From assembly GCA_022559845.1 (NCBI GenBank), contig CM040127.1, positions 34,496,708 through 34,560,707 of the forward strand: 64,000 nucleotides of DNA, written 5' to 3'. Origin of the DNA: Amorphophallus konjac. Its lineage: Eukaryota; Streptophyta; Magnoliopsida; Alismatales; Araceae. The stretch's first letter is position 1. Every line of letters starts with the position of its first letter. The notes under the pieces are model-generated. The model did not search any database. It was not told the origin of the DNA and was given only the letters and a program-made list of their open reading frames with translations. The position numbers and the translations under genes are program-made. Shown piece after piece: positions 22,797 to 33,322 of the stretch.

Positions 22797-23930
22797 TGTA
22801 ACGACCCGAGAATCCGATTACCAGGAAGACCCGATAACCCGAAACTCGAACCGCCACCCACGAGCCCGAAGACTCGGAGGGGTTAGAAGGATGGTGTGGA
22901 GACTACACAAGTATCATAATTAATTACAGAAATTAAATAATTTATATAATTAAACAGGAAATAAATTAACATTTTACATGATACATGGTCCACAAGATAT
23001 AACAAAATAAACAACAGTAGTCCACAACTAGTACAGAGACAAGAAAGAAAAGTACAGCTACACGGGGCATACCCCGACTCTGATCTCTGGAACTAACACT
23101 GGACACCTGAACCTCGTTGAGTCTCAGATGCGTTCATCTGATGCCGCGTCTCGCCTGAAACACGGTGAAAACACGCAGGGAATGAGTCTCAGAACAAGAC
23201 TCAGTAGGGATCACTCGAACCCTACCTCGCAAAATGGAAAATCGTTACGCTAGCATTAAGCGAGTACCTCTAGAGTGAAAGCCCTGCAACTACAAACACC
23301 GGTCTCACAGCACGAAAACTGACACACGCGCCACGGCGAAACAACCGGAACTCAATGGTCAACACGATAAAAAATCTGAAGGTCGAACTCACAGAGACTG
23401 ACAGCATGTCACTCCTGACTCGACAGGAGTACCTCCCACTAGAAGCACAGTCGGTAGCGTCCCCTGACCTCTTACACCGCACCACAGGTGTTCGCCTGGC
23501 ACGATAGCCCCCGGCGGAGGCAAGGACACCGTACAAGTAACCACAAAGCAAGTGACTAGCTGGGGTCACGCTCGTCAGCGTGTGTCCAACTGCCCCCAAC
23601 CACGTGTGCACACACAGACCATGCGTCTCAGGTCTGGCCTCTAACTGGTTTTCCCCTCAGCCGGACTCTGGCTGCAAGACGTGGGGCCCGACGAAAACCA
23701 ATCTAAAAACCGTCCTCAGGGTAGCCTCTCCACCACTCCCTGGTGGGACCACTAAACGTGTAAGCAAGCTACGACTAGTGGAGGGTCACTGAAGGAGTAG
23801 ACTCTCAAGTCGACAGAAAACAACGTCCGATCTCGACGAAGTATAAGGAACGCTCCTCGTACCGACACCGACTCATGGTGACAACCGTCGGAGAAGAAAC
23901 AGGACTGCGAACCATCCGGAGCAGTCCAGA

Positions 23931-24570
23931 GCCTGGCGGTCCAACGCAGGTGCGCCACAGGCTCTGATGGTCTATCTCTGGGCCGTCACAGCAGTCTGAC
24001 GGCCCAACATAGGTGCGTCAGACACTCGGTGCAAAATCGGATGTGACGCGCCAGCCCTGGTGCGTCACAGGCCCTAACGCACCCAACCCAGTGCGTCAGA
24101 AGGCGAGAAGAAACCAGTTGTGACGCACACCGCTCGGGGCGTCACAGGCTCTAACGGACCACCTCTAGTGCGTTAGAAGATGGAATGAAACCAGCTGTGA
24201 CGCACACCCCTCGGGGCGTCACAGCCTCTAACGGTCCTGCCCAGGAGCGTTAGAAGGTGAGGAATGGGGACGCGTCAGATCTAACGCTCCCACACAGAGG
24301 CGTCACAAGGCTCTGACGCCCCACCCTGGGTGCGTCAGAGGCCTTGACCCCCAACGGTCAAAAAGCCCAACTGTCGGAAACCACAACGGTCGGATGCCAA
24401 CGGTCGGATCGCCACTCTGACGGTCCAACCTAGGCGCGTCACACGCCCTAACGGTCTATCGTGGGACTGTCAGGCCCACAGACCACCCAATTGGCAAAAC
24501 CATGCCATGTGACGCACCCACCCTGGGGCGCCACAAGCTGTGACGGTCTCTGGAAGGACCGTCACACCGT
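23931..24570. repeat. Array of about 13 short hairpins with co-varying arms, left LTR
   Basis: Inverted repeats of about 30-45 bp follow each other almost without spacers. Arm pairs include TGTGACGC/GCGTCACA, TCTGACGC/GCGTCAGA and TCTAACG/CGTTAGA, each around a variable 8-12-nt loop. Both arms change together between units. On the element's strand the array lies 500-1,150 nt after the TATA box and so would sit in the RNA leader, not the promoter. Confidence 0.88.
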
Positions 24571-25117
24571 CTCGACGGCGAACCGATGGGAAACGACCAA
24601 AAACACCAACCACGCCCCCATACCTCCATAGGAGAGGGGGAAAACAAGGGGGAAGCTCCCCCGGGACCCCTAGCATGCTTCTAAGCCATTAAAACGTGGA
24701 ATCATGGCCTAAAATCATAGATCGGGCAAACTCTCCCCAAATCATGGTTTTACCCTCCCGGCATGGAAACAACCCCTCTCGGCCTCACACCGGGCTAGAA
24801 ATCACGGGAATGGAACGCGGGGAGCTAAGGAACGTCACCCTACCTCGATCTCGTCTCGAGACGCGCCGGATCGTCCACAAACCGCGAAGAATGCCGCGAA
24901 ACCCTCGCTCCTTCACGATTCCCCACAAGCTTTACGTCGCCACGATCGCCTCACCGTCGCCCACGTCGTCGCGCCGTCGCCCCGTGCCGTCTGCAGCCGG
25001 AGGGGACGCCGCCGCGGTCGTCGTCGGTCGAATGGGAGAGGGGGGAGCTCACGGTGGGGAGGAAGAAGGAAAGAGGAAGAATAAAGAAGAAAAGGTGAAA
25101 AAGAAAAAGAAATGCCC

Positions 25118-25126
25118 CTATTTATA
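25118..25126 (-). promoter_or_regulatory. TATA box of the left Tekay LTR
   Basis: TATAAATAG on the minus strand (context TTCTATAAATAGGGGC), about 340 bp from the LTR start. The same box in the right (5') LTR, which would drive the element, lies at 35,613-35,621. Confidence 0.75.
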
Positions 25127-25464
25127 GAAAATCTGATTTTTTGAGAAAATATCGAAAAATTAAAAATCACGTTTCCGCGATCCTCGGAATGCACCGATCG
25201 CAATGGTACCACTCTTGCCCAGGTGAACGACCTGATTCATCTGCAACGAGGTTCCGAAGGTAAAAGCCTGAAACACGACCGGGAATCGGAAAAACGCGCG
25301 GAAAAGCTGCGGACATGCTCCGGGCCTCCGGAACAACTCCGGATCGCGTCGATCCTAACACGAAAGATGTCCGAAACAAAATTTCAAACATAACGAAGCC
25401 GGACACTCCGAGAAAGCAGATCCAGGACCCAAAAAGAAGGATCTGAAGGGTCCGGGATATTACA

Positions 25465-25477
25465 GCCCTCCCCCCTT
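25465..25477 (-). promoter_or_regulatory. Polypurine tract of the Tekay element
   Basis: On the minus strand AAGGGGGGAGGGC immediately precedes the 3' LTR start TGTAATATCC. Confidence 0.85.
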
Positions 25478-25533
25478 AAACACATTTCGTCCTCGAAATT
25501 TAAGAACAAAGCTCAGGGGGAAGAAGAGGGAAC

Positions 25534-26706
25534 TCACTCGAACAGGTAAGGGAACTGCTGACGCATCTCGTCCTCACGCTCCCAAGAAGCCTCACCACCA
25601 GAGTGCCGCTAGCACACCACCTTAACCAAGGGGATGACCTTGTTCCGCAGGCGCTGCTCTTGCCTATCCTCAATGCGGACGGGAAACTCTGGGAGAGAAA
25701 GATCAGGAGTCACCTCGGGCCAAACAGAATCCTCAAGCATATGAGAGTCATCGGGCATATACTTTCGCAACATCGAGACGTGGAACACGTCATGCACCGA
25801 CGCCAATTCAGGGGGTAACTGCAACCGATAAGCAACCTCACCGACGCACTCCACAATGAGGAAAGGATCGACATAGCGGGGACTCAGCTTCCCACGCCCT
25901 CCAAAGCGCATCACCCCCCTCATCGGAGAAACTCTCAAGAACACACGATCGCCAATGGCGAAAGTGAGAGGCTGCCTCCTCCGGTCAGCATAGCTCTTCT
26001 GCCGACTCTGGGCTGCCAACATGTTCTGACGAACCAGGTGCACGACATTCACACACTGCTGCACCAACTCCGGTCCCGTCAAAACGCGCTCACCAACCTC
26101 GAACCAATCAAGTGGAGTCCGACACGGACGCCCATACAACGCCTCATAAGGAGCCATGCCGATGCTCGAATGATACCTGTTGTTGTAGGCAAACTCCACC
26201 AACGGTAGGTGGTGAAACCAACTCCCCTGCCACTCCAGGCATCATGACCTCAACATGTCCTCCAAAGTCTGGATGATCCTCTTTGACTGACCGTCTGACT
26301 AAGGATGATATGCCGAGGTAAAAGCTAACTCGGTGCCTAGAGCCCTCTGGAAACTCCTCCAGAAACTAGATGTGAAACGCAGATCTCGATCGGATACAAT
26401 GGAAATGGGAATCCCATGTAAGGGTACGATCCGCTCCACATACAAACGTGCTAGCTTCGGCACACTCCAGCTGACTTTGATCGGTAACAACCGAGCCACT
26501 TTCGTCAGCCTATCCACCAGCAACCAAATACTGTCCTGCCCACTTGGAGTCCTCGGTAATCCCACCATAAAATCCGTGGTCACGTGGTCCCATTTCCACG
26601 CAGGAACATCCAAGGGCTGAAGCACACCACCTGGTCGCTGATGCTCCGCCTTCACCTGATGACAGGTCAGGCACCTGGCCACGAACTCGGCAACATCTCT
26701 CTTCAT
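25534..26706 (-). pseudogene. Tekay integrase with C-terminal chromodomain region, broken
   Basis: The integrase zinc site (CLTCHQVK) and core follow one another from 26,706: VTTDFMVGLP holds the first catalytic Asp and VSDRDLRFTS the second. The third position, normally the Glu of GQSERTIQTLED, reads GQSKRIIQTLED, so the catalytic Glu is Lys. Stops lie after SAYHP (TAG) and after DMLRS (TGA). The rest (LVEFAYNNRYHSSIGMAPYEALYG, GDRVFLRVSPMRG) continues to VRIEDRQEQRLRNKVIPLVKVVC, a further stop, then a chromodomain-like end with EASWEREDEMRQQFPYLFE and a terminal TGA at 25,534-25,536. Confidence 0.92.
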
Positions 26707-27649
26707 GCCAGGCCACCAGAACTACCTCCACAAGTTCCGATACATCTTCGTCGCACCCGGATGTACGGTGTACCTGCTCCCATGAGCCTCGCGCAACACC
26801 GCACGATGAACCTGCTCCTCAGCGGAGACGAACATCCTACCATGGAACCTCACAGCACCGTCCTCGCCGAGCTCCACATCAGCCATGGCCAAAATCCAGG
26901 GCAACTCCGGGTCTGCATGCTGAGCCTCTGTCACCTGATGACGGATAGCAGGGGTGACAGTCAAACTCGCGAGCACTGCTAACCCTGGCTCTCGAGGAAT
27001 CTTGAGCCTGAATGACACTTCGGGCACTTGTTCCCAGAGCCTCCACTTCCTCAACATCAAGGTACTGACCGCGACCTTCCGACTCAAAGCATCGGCGACG
27101 ACATTCATCCTACCTGGCTGATAAGATAGGGTGAAGTCATAATCTTTCATATACTCCATCCAACGCCTTTGCCTGAGGTTAAGGTCCTTCTGGGTGAACA
27201 CATACCTCAAACTCTGATGGTCCATGAACACCTTGAACTTCTCACCGTACAGATAATACCTCCAGATCTTCAGCGCGAAGATCACCGCTGCCAACTCCAG
27301 GTCATGGGTAGGGAAGTTCTCCTCATGTGGCTTCAGCTGCCGCGAAGCATATGCCACCACTCTACCATGCTGCATCAACACAGCACCCAATCCGACCCCG
27401 GAAGCATCTGTACACACCACAAAATCTCCTGATCTAGAAGGTAAAATCAACACCGGAGCCGAGGTGAGCAATCTCTTCAGTTCCCTGAAACTCTGCTCAC
27501 ACTCATCAGTCCAGACAAAAGGCACATCCTTCCGCGTAAGTCTGGCCATTGGGGCCGCAATGCGAGAAAAATCCTGGATAAATCTCCGATAATAGCCTGC
27601 AAGCCCTTGTAGACACGCTATTCCTGACATCCCCCGAGAAAATCTCATA
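26707..27649 (-). pseudogene. Tekay reverse transcriptase connection, RNase H and integrase start, broken
   Basis: After a degraded junction the frame resumes at [19 protein letters not shown] (reverse transcriptase thumb). RNase H follows with [37 protein letters not shown] and [11 protein letters not shown], the acidic residues being kept, and then DALSRK. The integrase histidine HPGATKMY follows, then a TAG stop before FWWPGMKRD. The segment between the insertion and GLAGYYRRF aligns with the usual link from KVEIVT to RSFLGLAGYY only with deletions and stops, so it has decayed. Confidence 0.9.
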
Positions 27650-27901
27650 TTACTATATGACGCCCCGCAGTGACTTTCGCATTCTGAATTGCTTGAGTGC
27701 TTCCTATTCTTGAGTCTTCTTCCGCCTTTTGAGTGGGTAACGTCGCACTCCTTCGGCATCCAGAAATCATCTCGTTGCGGAAATCATGCAGCATACGGAC
27801 GGCATCATCACCAACCGGACGCATCAGAAGTTTCCGGAACCAGAAGGATGTCTGGCGGATGGCTGTCGACGGTTTTTCGGGAGGATCCAGAGGTTTTTCT
27901 T

Positions 27902-28490
27902 GAAGGCGTCCAGTCTCCTGGACGCCTTCATCAGTTGAAAAAATATAAAAAATATAAAAATAAATAAAATAATTTTTTTTAAAGGCATCCAGTTTTCTGG
28001 ACGCCTTCATAAAAATGAAAAAAAAAATAAAAATATAAAAAATAATAAAAAATCATACTTCTTGAAGGCGTCCACTTGCATGGACGCCTTCATGAAAATG
28101 AAAAAAATAAAAAATAATAATAAAATAATAATTTCTTGAAGGCGTCCAGGTGCCTGGATGCCTTCATCATCTTGCTCACGGGCGCCCCCGATCCGCCGAT
28201 CGGTTAGTCGTTTGAGAGAAAATCCAAAGTATGAAGACGTCTTGCCAACCAGACGCGCCCACTCGTGAGTCACGGGTGCCAATCAACCCACGCACTGTAC
28301 CAAACCGTGTGCGGCTTTCGGCGGAGTTTCGGTGGACGGTTTTGAAGGCGTCCAGTTGCCAAAACGCCTTCTTGAAAATATTCAAAATAAAAAAAAATAA
28401 AAAAATAAAATATTCGTAATGCCCTGATGAAGGCGTCCAAGGTCCTGGACGCCCCCATTAGGAGGCGGCCAGGCCCCTGGACCCCTCCAT
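27902..28490. repeat. Seven spaced hairpins GAAGGCGTCCA / TGGACGCCTTC
   Basis: Hairpins lie at about 27,902-27,929, 27,981-28,008, 28,063-28,091, 28,137-28,165, 28,343-28,371, 28,429-28,457 and 28,461-28,490. Arms of 9-12 bp enclose loops of 5-8 nt that differ from copy to copy. A/T-rich spacers of 50-60 bp (mainly AAAAATAAAA-like) separate the first four; 180 bp of other sequence follows the fourth. The array ends about 12 bp before a TATA box. Confidence 0.92.
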
Positions 28491-28501
28491 TCTCCGATCC
28501 T

Positions 28502-28510
28502 CTATAAATA
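28502..28510 (+). promoter_or_regulatory. TATA box inside the 2.18-kb insert
   Basis: CTATAAATA in the context GATCCTCTATAAATAGCAGACC is a strong plant TATA box, directly after the hairpin array. If active, transcription would run rightward on the plus strand, opposite to the host Tekay element. Confidence 0.6.
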
Positions 28511-29130
28511 GCAGACCCCCACTCAGTCCGAGGGAGAGCTTTTAAGAGGTCCGACAGGCTCCTGGAACCCAGAGGCTGTCGGATCCTTTTCTAACCCGTA
28601 GGTTCTTTTCAGGAGGAGGTTCCGCCAGCTTCCCGGGTACCCGTGCTCGTAGGAGGAAGGCCGCCTTCGTCCACCGTGCTTCCACGTCGTCCCTACGCTG
28701 CCGAAGCTCCGCCGGATCTCGCCATCGGCACATCTAATAAGCCAACTCTCACCTTTTCTTCGTAGTTCTTTTGCATTCATCATCCTCCATTCTTCGTCTC
28801 CCTTCATAAGGGAATCTTATACTTTTGCATAACTACATTCATCATTGCATTTCTCTCCTACTCGTGTCTGAGAGGGGTTTAAAATCACACCAACCAGGTG
28901 TGTGTCCTGCTACGATTTCATCACTTTCATTGCAAGGGATTGATACTACACTGCCATTTTCTAATTCCGTTTATTTACTGTCTGTTGTTTTGCAAGGGTA
29001 ACTAAAGAAAGTCCTCTCCATCGGCCGGTCGAAGGGGGAGGAAGAAGCAACCCGTCACTTCCTGCTAGTGAGGTAGGCGCGATCATTTTCTTATTTTGGG
29101 GTCTTTGGCCCCTGGCGATCACATCATAAT

Positions 29131-29655
29131 CTCGAGACCGCGGCGAGTCATTTCCCGCAATGACCGTTTGAATTTCTGTCTTTATATTTTTATGTTGCTT
29201 TTATATCTGCCATACTCTCGAGGCCGCGGCGAGTTACTTCCCGCAATGGCTGTTTAAATTCCGTCATTTATATCTTGTCATATTCTCATCTGCTTATATT
29301 CTCGAGGCCGCGGCGAGTCACTTCCCCAATGGCCGTTTAAATTCCCGTTCTTTATATTCTCTCTCTATTCTGTTATATTCTTATCTGCTCATATTCTCGA
29401 GGCCGCGGCGAGTCACTTCCCGCAATGGCCGTTTGAATTCTGTCCTTTCTTTTGTATATCTTGAATTGCTTCTATATCTGCTATACTCTCGAGGCCGCGG
29501 CGAGTCACTTCCCGCAATGACCGTTTCAATTCTTGCTATTTGATTTCTGCACCATTCCCGTCCCCCCGAGGCCGCGGCGAGTCACTTCCCGCTCTGGCCG
29601 TTTAACCCCCATATTTTGTTATATTGCATCTGTTCCGCACGCCCCGCCGGAGCAA
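29131..29655 (+). repeat. Six copies of an 80-95-bp tandem unit with a GC-rich core
   Basis: Cores start near 29,131, 29,216, 29,301, 29,396, 29,487 and 29,567; a degenerate seventh follows at about 29,632. Each reads CTCGAGGCCGCGGCGAGT then CACTTCCCGCAATGGCCGTTT with few changes. The T-rich remainder of each unit varies in length and sequence. No reading frame runs through it. Confidence 0.9.
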
Positions 29656-29833
29656 TCTCCCGTGGTGGCCTCTCTCCTCTTCTCTCTTATTTCTATGTTG
29701 CAGCAAAGCAAAAAAAGTAAAACAAAACAAAAATGCGAGCCCTCGCGCTCCGCATCATTCCAACCGCGTGACGTCGCTCACAGCCCTAAGAAGCTCCAGA
29801 TCTCCGCCACAGACCTCGGCCTCGGCCACTACG

Positions 29834-30671
29834 TTACTATCTCGACCTTGGCGGGGTCCATGGAAATACCATCACCAGAGATCACGTGTCCCAAAATGTG
29901 CACCACACGAAGCCAGAACTCGCACTTACTGAGCTTCGCATACAACTGGTGATCTCGTAACGTCTGCAGCACCACACCCAAATGGTACGCATGCTCCTCC
30001 ACAGACCGCGAATAAAAAAGGATGTCGTCCACAAATACGACCACGAACTGGTCCAGATAGGGACGAAACACCCTCTGCATCAAGTCCATGAAGGCTGCGG
30101 GGGCATTGGTGAGCCCAAACGGCAACACCAAGAACTCATAATGCCCGTACCTCGTACTGAATGCAATCTTCTCCACATCAGACTGGCGAATCCTTAGCTG
30201 ATAGTAACCAGACCGTAAATCAATCCGCGAGAACACTCGAGCAGACTGAACCTGGTCGAACAACTCATCAATCCGCGGCAACGGATACTTGTTCTTGATG
30301 GTCACTTCATTCAGCTGCCGGTAGTCAATGCACAACCTCAGACTACCATCATTCTTCTTCACGAACAACACAGGCGCACCCCAAGGGGAAAAGCTAGGAT
30401 GGATGTACCCCTTGGCCAGCAACTCCTGCAACTGCGCCCTCAGCTCTCTCAGCTTAGCGGGAGCCATACGGTAGGGAGCCTTCATCAAGGATCCCATACC
30501 AGGCACAATCTCGATAATGAAATCGATCTCCTGCTGGGGAGGTAATCCAGGCAAATCCTCGAGAAACACATCAGGAAACTCGCACACCACCGGAATGTCC
30601 TCCACATCCGGACACGGCTGGTCTACCAAGACCACAGAAGCGAGAAAACCCTGACAACCGGAATCAAACAA
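29834..30671 (-). pseudogene. Tekay reverse transcriptase, palm and fingers
   Basis: An open frame of about 280 residues covers the connector (ADGYIHPS-type [35 protein letters not shown]), [48 protein letters not shown] and the catalytic box [11 protein letters not shown]. It ends at DPAKVEIV, where the 2.18-kb insert begins. The catalytic Asp pair is intact. Upstream, a TGA (near 30,780) splits it from the protease frame, where the family normally has a Cys codon. Confidence 0.95.
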
Positions 30672-30779
30672 ACGACGGGCTTGAATCGCAGAAATGAGGA
30701 AACGAGGAGAGGTAGAACAGATACCTTGGAAGTAGAAGGTCGACCTACGAAGATGCTGAAAGTAAACCCTCTTCGTTTC

Positions 30780-31154
30780 TCAATCCACCACCCCTCCATG
30801 GGCCTCGAGCCAATCCATGCCCAAAATCACATCATAATCCCGAAGTTGCAATGCATACAACCTGCCTGGCAAACTCCGCCCCTCGATCCAGACAGGAACC
30901 TTCTCGAAACAATATGGAGTGATCATGAAGTCGCCGGACGGCAACTCCACCATCAGATCACAAGACATTTGGGATACCAGGTCCTCAACACTCAGCGCAA
31001 AATCCTCCAAAATAAACAAATGGGACGCGCCAGAATCAAACAAAACTCGCCCTGCGCAACCCAAAATCATAGCAGTACCTTCCATGAGCTGCGACGACTC
31101 TGCCTCTGCCCTGGTCATGTGAGTAATCTGGCCTCGAGCTCTCTGCCTACCCAC
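30780..31154 (-). pseudogene. Tekay aspartic protease
   Basis: The 124-residue frame carries the protease active-site motif LFDSGASHLFI and the second conserved motif DYDVILGMDWLEAHGG, the standard pair of chromovirus proteases. It follows the zinc-knuckle part of gag and precedes reverse transcriptase in one polyprotein, ending at the premature TGA mentioned above. Confidence 0.92.
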
Positions 31155-32409
31155 ACTCGCTGACCGTGATAGTGGCGGAAACTGACCCTGCTGCTGAAAC
31201 TGCTACTGTGGGTACTACTGCTGCTGCTGCTGAGGAAGCTGGGGTGGCTGACGCGACCGCTGCGGACAGTCACGTGCGATGTGTCATGGCCGATCACACC
31301 TGAAATAGATCACCGGCGCCATACACTGCCTGCCTGGATGCGACTCGCCACACCGGGGACACGGCCCACGAAAACCATCGACCGAACCCTGCCGCTGGAA
31401 AGGTGTCGGCTGCTGAACACTGCCCGAAGAAGCCTGCCGATGCTCTCGGCCCTCCTTCTTCTTCTTCTGAAAATTCTTCCTGAAGAACTTCTTCACCTTG
31501 GCGCTGAAAGACGCAGAACCTGCCGCTGATGCCACTGGGGTCGAAGCCCCCGAACTACCAGAAGGAAGCTGGAACGTGCTCTACTGATGGGTAGTCATCT
31601 GCTGGCTGCGGCCTGACAAGGACTGCCCCTGGCTAAACGGTCTCCGAGTCCTCTGCATATCCAACTCCAAGGACGTTGCTACACGAGAAGCCGTCTCCAA
31701 ATCAGTGGCATCGTTCGCGATCAAATGGTGCCTCAGCTCCTGCCTCAAGCCCTACATGAACTGCTCGGTCTTCACCCTCTCATGCTCCATGATATGAGGT
31801 GCATAACGACCTAGCTCAACAAATCGGGCCCTGTACTGCAACATGGACATGTCTCCCTGGACCAGCTCCAAAAACTGACGCATCCTCTGCATAGCAATAT
31901 ACTCTGGGCAGTAAGCACGCTCGAAAGTGCTGACAAAGTCACCCCACGCAATCTGCTCAAGGGGACAAGACTCGAAGGACGTCTTCCACTTGGAAGACCA
32001 CCACGCCCGAGCCGTGTCCTGTAACTGGTTGTAGGCCAACATCACCTTGTCCTCCGTAGTACACCGCACGGAACTGAACACCCGCTCCATCTCGTCGAGC
32101 CAACTCCGAGCCAAATCAGGGTCTGGCTGGCCGCCATAGTAAGGTGGATGGAACTGCATGAAATCCCTCACTATTCGGCCTGGCCCACCCCTGGTCGACG
32201 AGCCCTCACCAGCCTCTCCGCCGAACTGCTGCGACATAAGCTGGTACATGCCATGGAAGAAATCCTCAGCCTCCGGAATCCTCGCAGTATCCACTGCCTC
32301 GGTGGCCGCCGGTGGCACTTTACTCTGCTCCTCCCGAACCTCCTGCTGGATCTCTTGAACCTCAGCCGACTGCCCCCTGCTGAGAGCGAGTCCCCCGCCT
32401 CGGCGCCAT
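31155..32409 (-). pseudogene. Tekay gag with zinc-knuckle region, broken
   Basis: The natural start is probably the ATG at 32,409 (MAPRRG...), after which the frame shifts within about 10 codons into the long frame. The capsid domain is clear: FMQFHPPYYGGQPDPDLARSWLDEMERVF, AYNQLQDTARAWWSSK and GDFVSTFERAYCPEYI. Stops occur after KTEQFM (TAG) and in the linker. The knuckle region has CPRCGESHPGRQC and a second knuckle in which the first Cys is Phe and an in-frame TGA lies before HIARDC. The product would not be functional. Confidence 0.92.
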
Positions 32410-32559
32410 GCTCGCTCCTGAAGCAAAAGACAGAAAACACGGAAACGGCAAGGTCACTAAAAAGACACGATGCCCGATGCCAGCGTCAACTGTACATCCT
32501 TGTTGTGGACTAGTGGACCACTACAATTACTTATGATTCTCGTATAATCCCACAACTGC

Positions 32560-32571
32560 GCTCTGATACCA
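32560..32571 (-). promoter_or_regulatory. Primer binding site, tRNA-iMet type
   Basis: On the minus strand TGGTATCAGAGC follows the LTR end after two bases. This is the common plant retroelement match to the 3' end of initiator tRNA-Met and fixes the element's direction. Confidence 0.93.
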
Positions 32572-32633
32572 ACTGTAACGACCCGAGAATCCGATTACTA
32601 GGAAGGCCCGATAACCCGAGACTCGAACCGCCA

Positions 32634-33322
32634 CACTACCAGAAAAAGCGGGATTTCAGACGGAAATTTCAGACGGAAATTTCCGTCTGAAATTTGTGAC
32701 GGATTTTTTTCCATCACAAATTCCGTCTGAAATATGCAATTACACACCGAATTTCAGACGGAATTTGTGACAGAAAAAAATCCGTCACAAATTTCAGACG
32801 GAATTTGGGACGGAAAATTTAATCTGTCAGAAATTTATGACCAAGAATTTGTGACGGCCACATTTGTGACGGATCCGTCTGAAAATCCGTCACAAATGTG
32901 TCTTCTCACGGATTTTCAGACGAAAATTAATCCGTCACAAAATTTTTCCGCCCCCAATCCGTCGCAAAGGCACATTTGCGACAGATTGGGGGCGCTAAAA
33001 TTTTGTGACGGATTAATTTCCGTCTGAAAATCCGTGAGAAGACACATTTGTGACGGATTTTCAAACGGATCCGTCACAAATGTAGCCGTCACAAATTCTT
33101 GGTCATAAATTTCTGACAGATTAAATTTTCCGTCCCAAATTCTGTCTGAAATTTGTGACGGAATATTTTCCGTCACAAATTCCGTCTGAAATTCGGTGTG
33201 TAATTGCATATTTCAGACGGAATTTGTGACGGAAAAAAATCCGTCACAAATTTCAGACAGAAATTTCCGTCTGAAATTTCCGTCTGAAAATTCCGTTTGA
33301 AATCCCGCTTTTTCTGGTAGTG
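32634..33322. mobile_element. Palindromic CACTA-type MITE (689 bp) in the Tekay LTR
   Basis: The ends are CACTACCAGAAAAAGCGGG and its reverse complement CCCGCTTTTTCTGGTAGTG, typical of CACTA (En/Spm) transposons. The flanks are CCA on both sides (32,631-32,633 and 33,323-33,325), the 3-bp target duplication of this superfamily. The left LTR has the unoccupied site CCGCCACCCACG near 22,850. The two halves are nearly perfect reverse complements around about 32,978, and each is made of CAGACGGAAATT and TTTGTGACGGA motifs. No transposase is encoded. Confidence 0.96.

Larger units (their letters stand above)
22797..25464 (-). repeat. 3' LTR of the Tekay element (2,668 bp)
   Basis: On the minus strand it runs from TGTAATATCCC next to the polypurine tract to CGTTACA. 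It closely matches the right LTR apart from point changes, the MITE in the right LTR, and one 31-bp hairpin unit that only the right copy has. A TATA box at 25,118-25,126 divides it into a U3 of about 340 bp and a very long R-U5 of about 2.3 kb. Open frames inside it (for example 24,696-25,127) are chance frames in GC-rich leader sequence. Confidence 0.93.
27656..29833. mobile_element. 2.18-kb insert of unknown class inside Tekay pol, flanked by TTACTA
   Basis: The hexamer TTACTA lies on both sides (27,650-27,655 and 29,834-29,839), and the pol frame of Tekay is interrupted exactly here. The ends (TATGACGCCCCG... and ...GGCCACTACG) do not form TG/CA or inverted repeats, so neither a standard LTR nor a DNA transposon is proven. 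Inside are an array of seven hairpins, a TATA box at 28,502 and a second repeat array from 29,131. The layout resembles an LTR followed by a leader, but no coding frame is present. It may be a non-autonomous retroelement. Confidence 0.6.

Noticed and set aside
24696..25127. 143-codon frame in the left Tekay LTR (and the matching 35,316-36,017 frame)
   Set aside because: It lies in the LTR, shows Arg/Lys-rich low-complexity sequence without a domain, and is not kept in frame between the two LTRs.
27902..29655. Regularly spaced repeats that at first sight look like CRISPR arrays
   Set aside because: Spacers are A/T-rich or T-rich and related to each other, repeats are imperfect, the context is a plant retrotransposon, and no cas genes exist.
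32734..33209. Two 97-codon frames with nearly identical products on opposite strands
   Set aside because: They result from the palindromic MITE; the same DNA is read from both arms.
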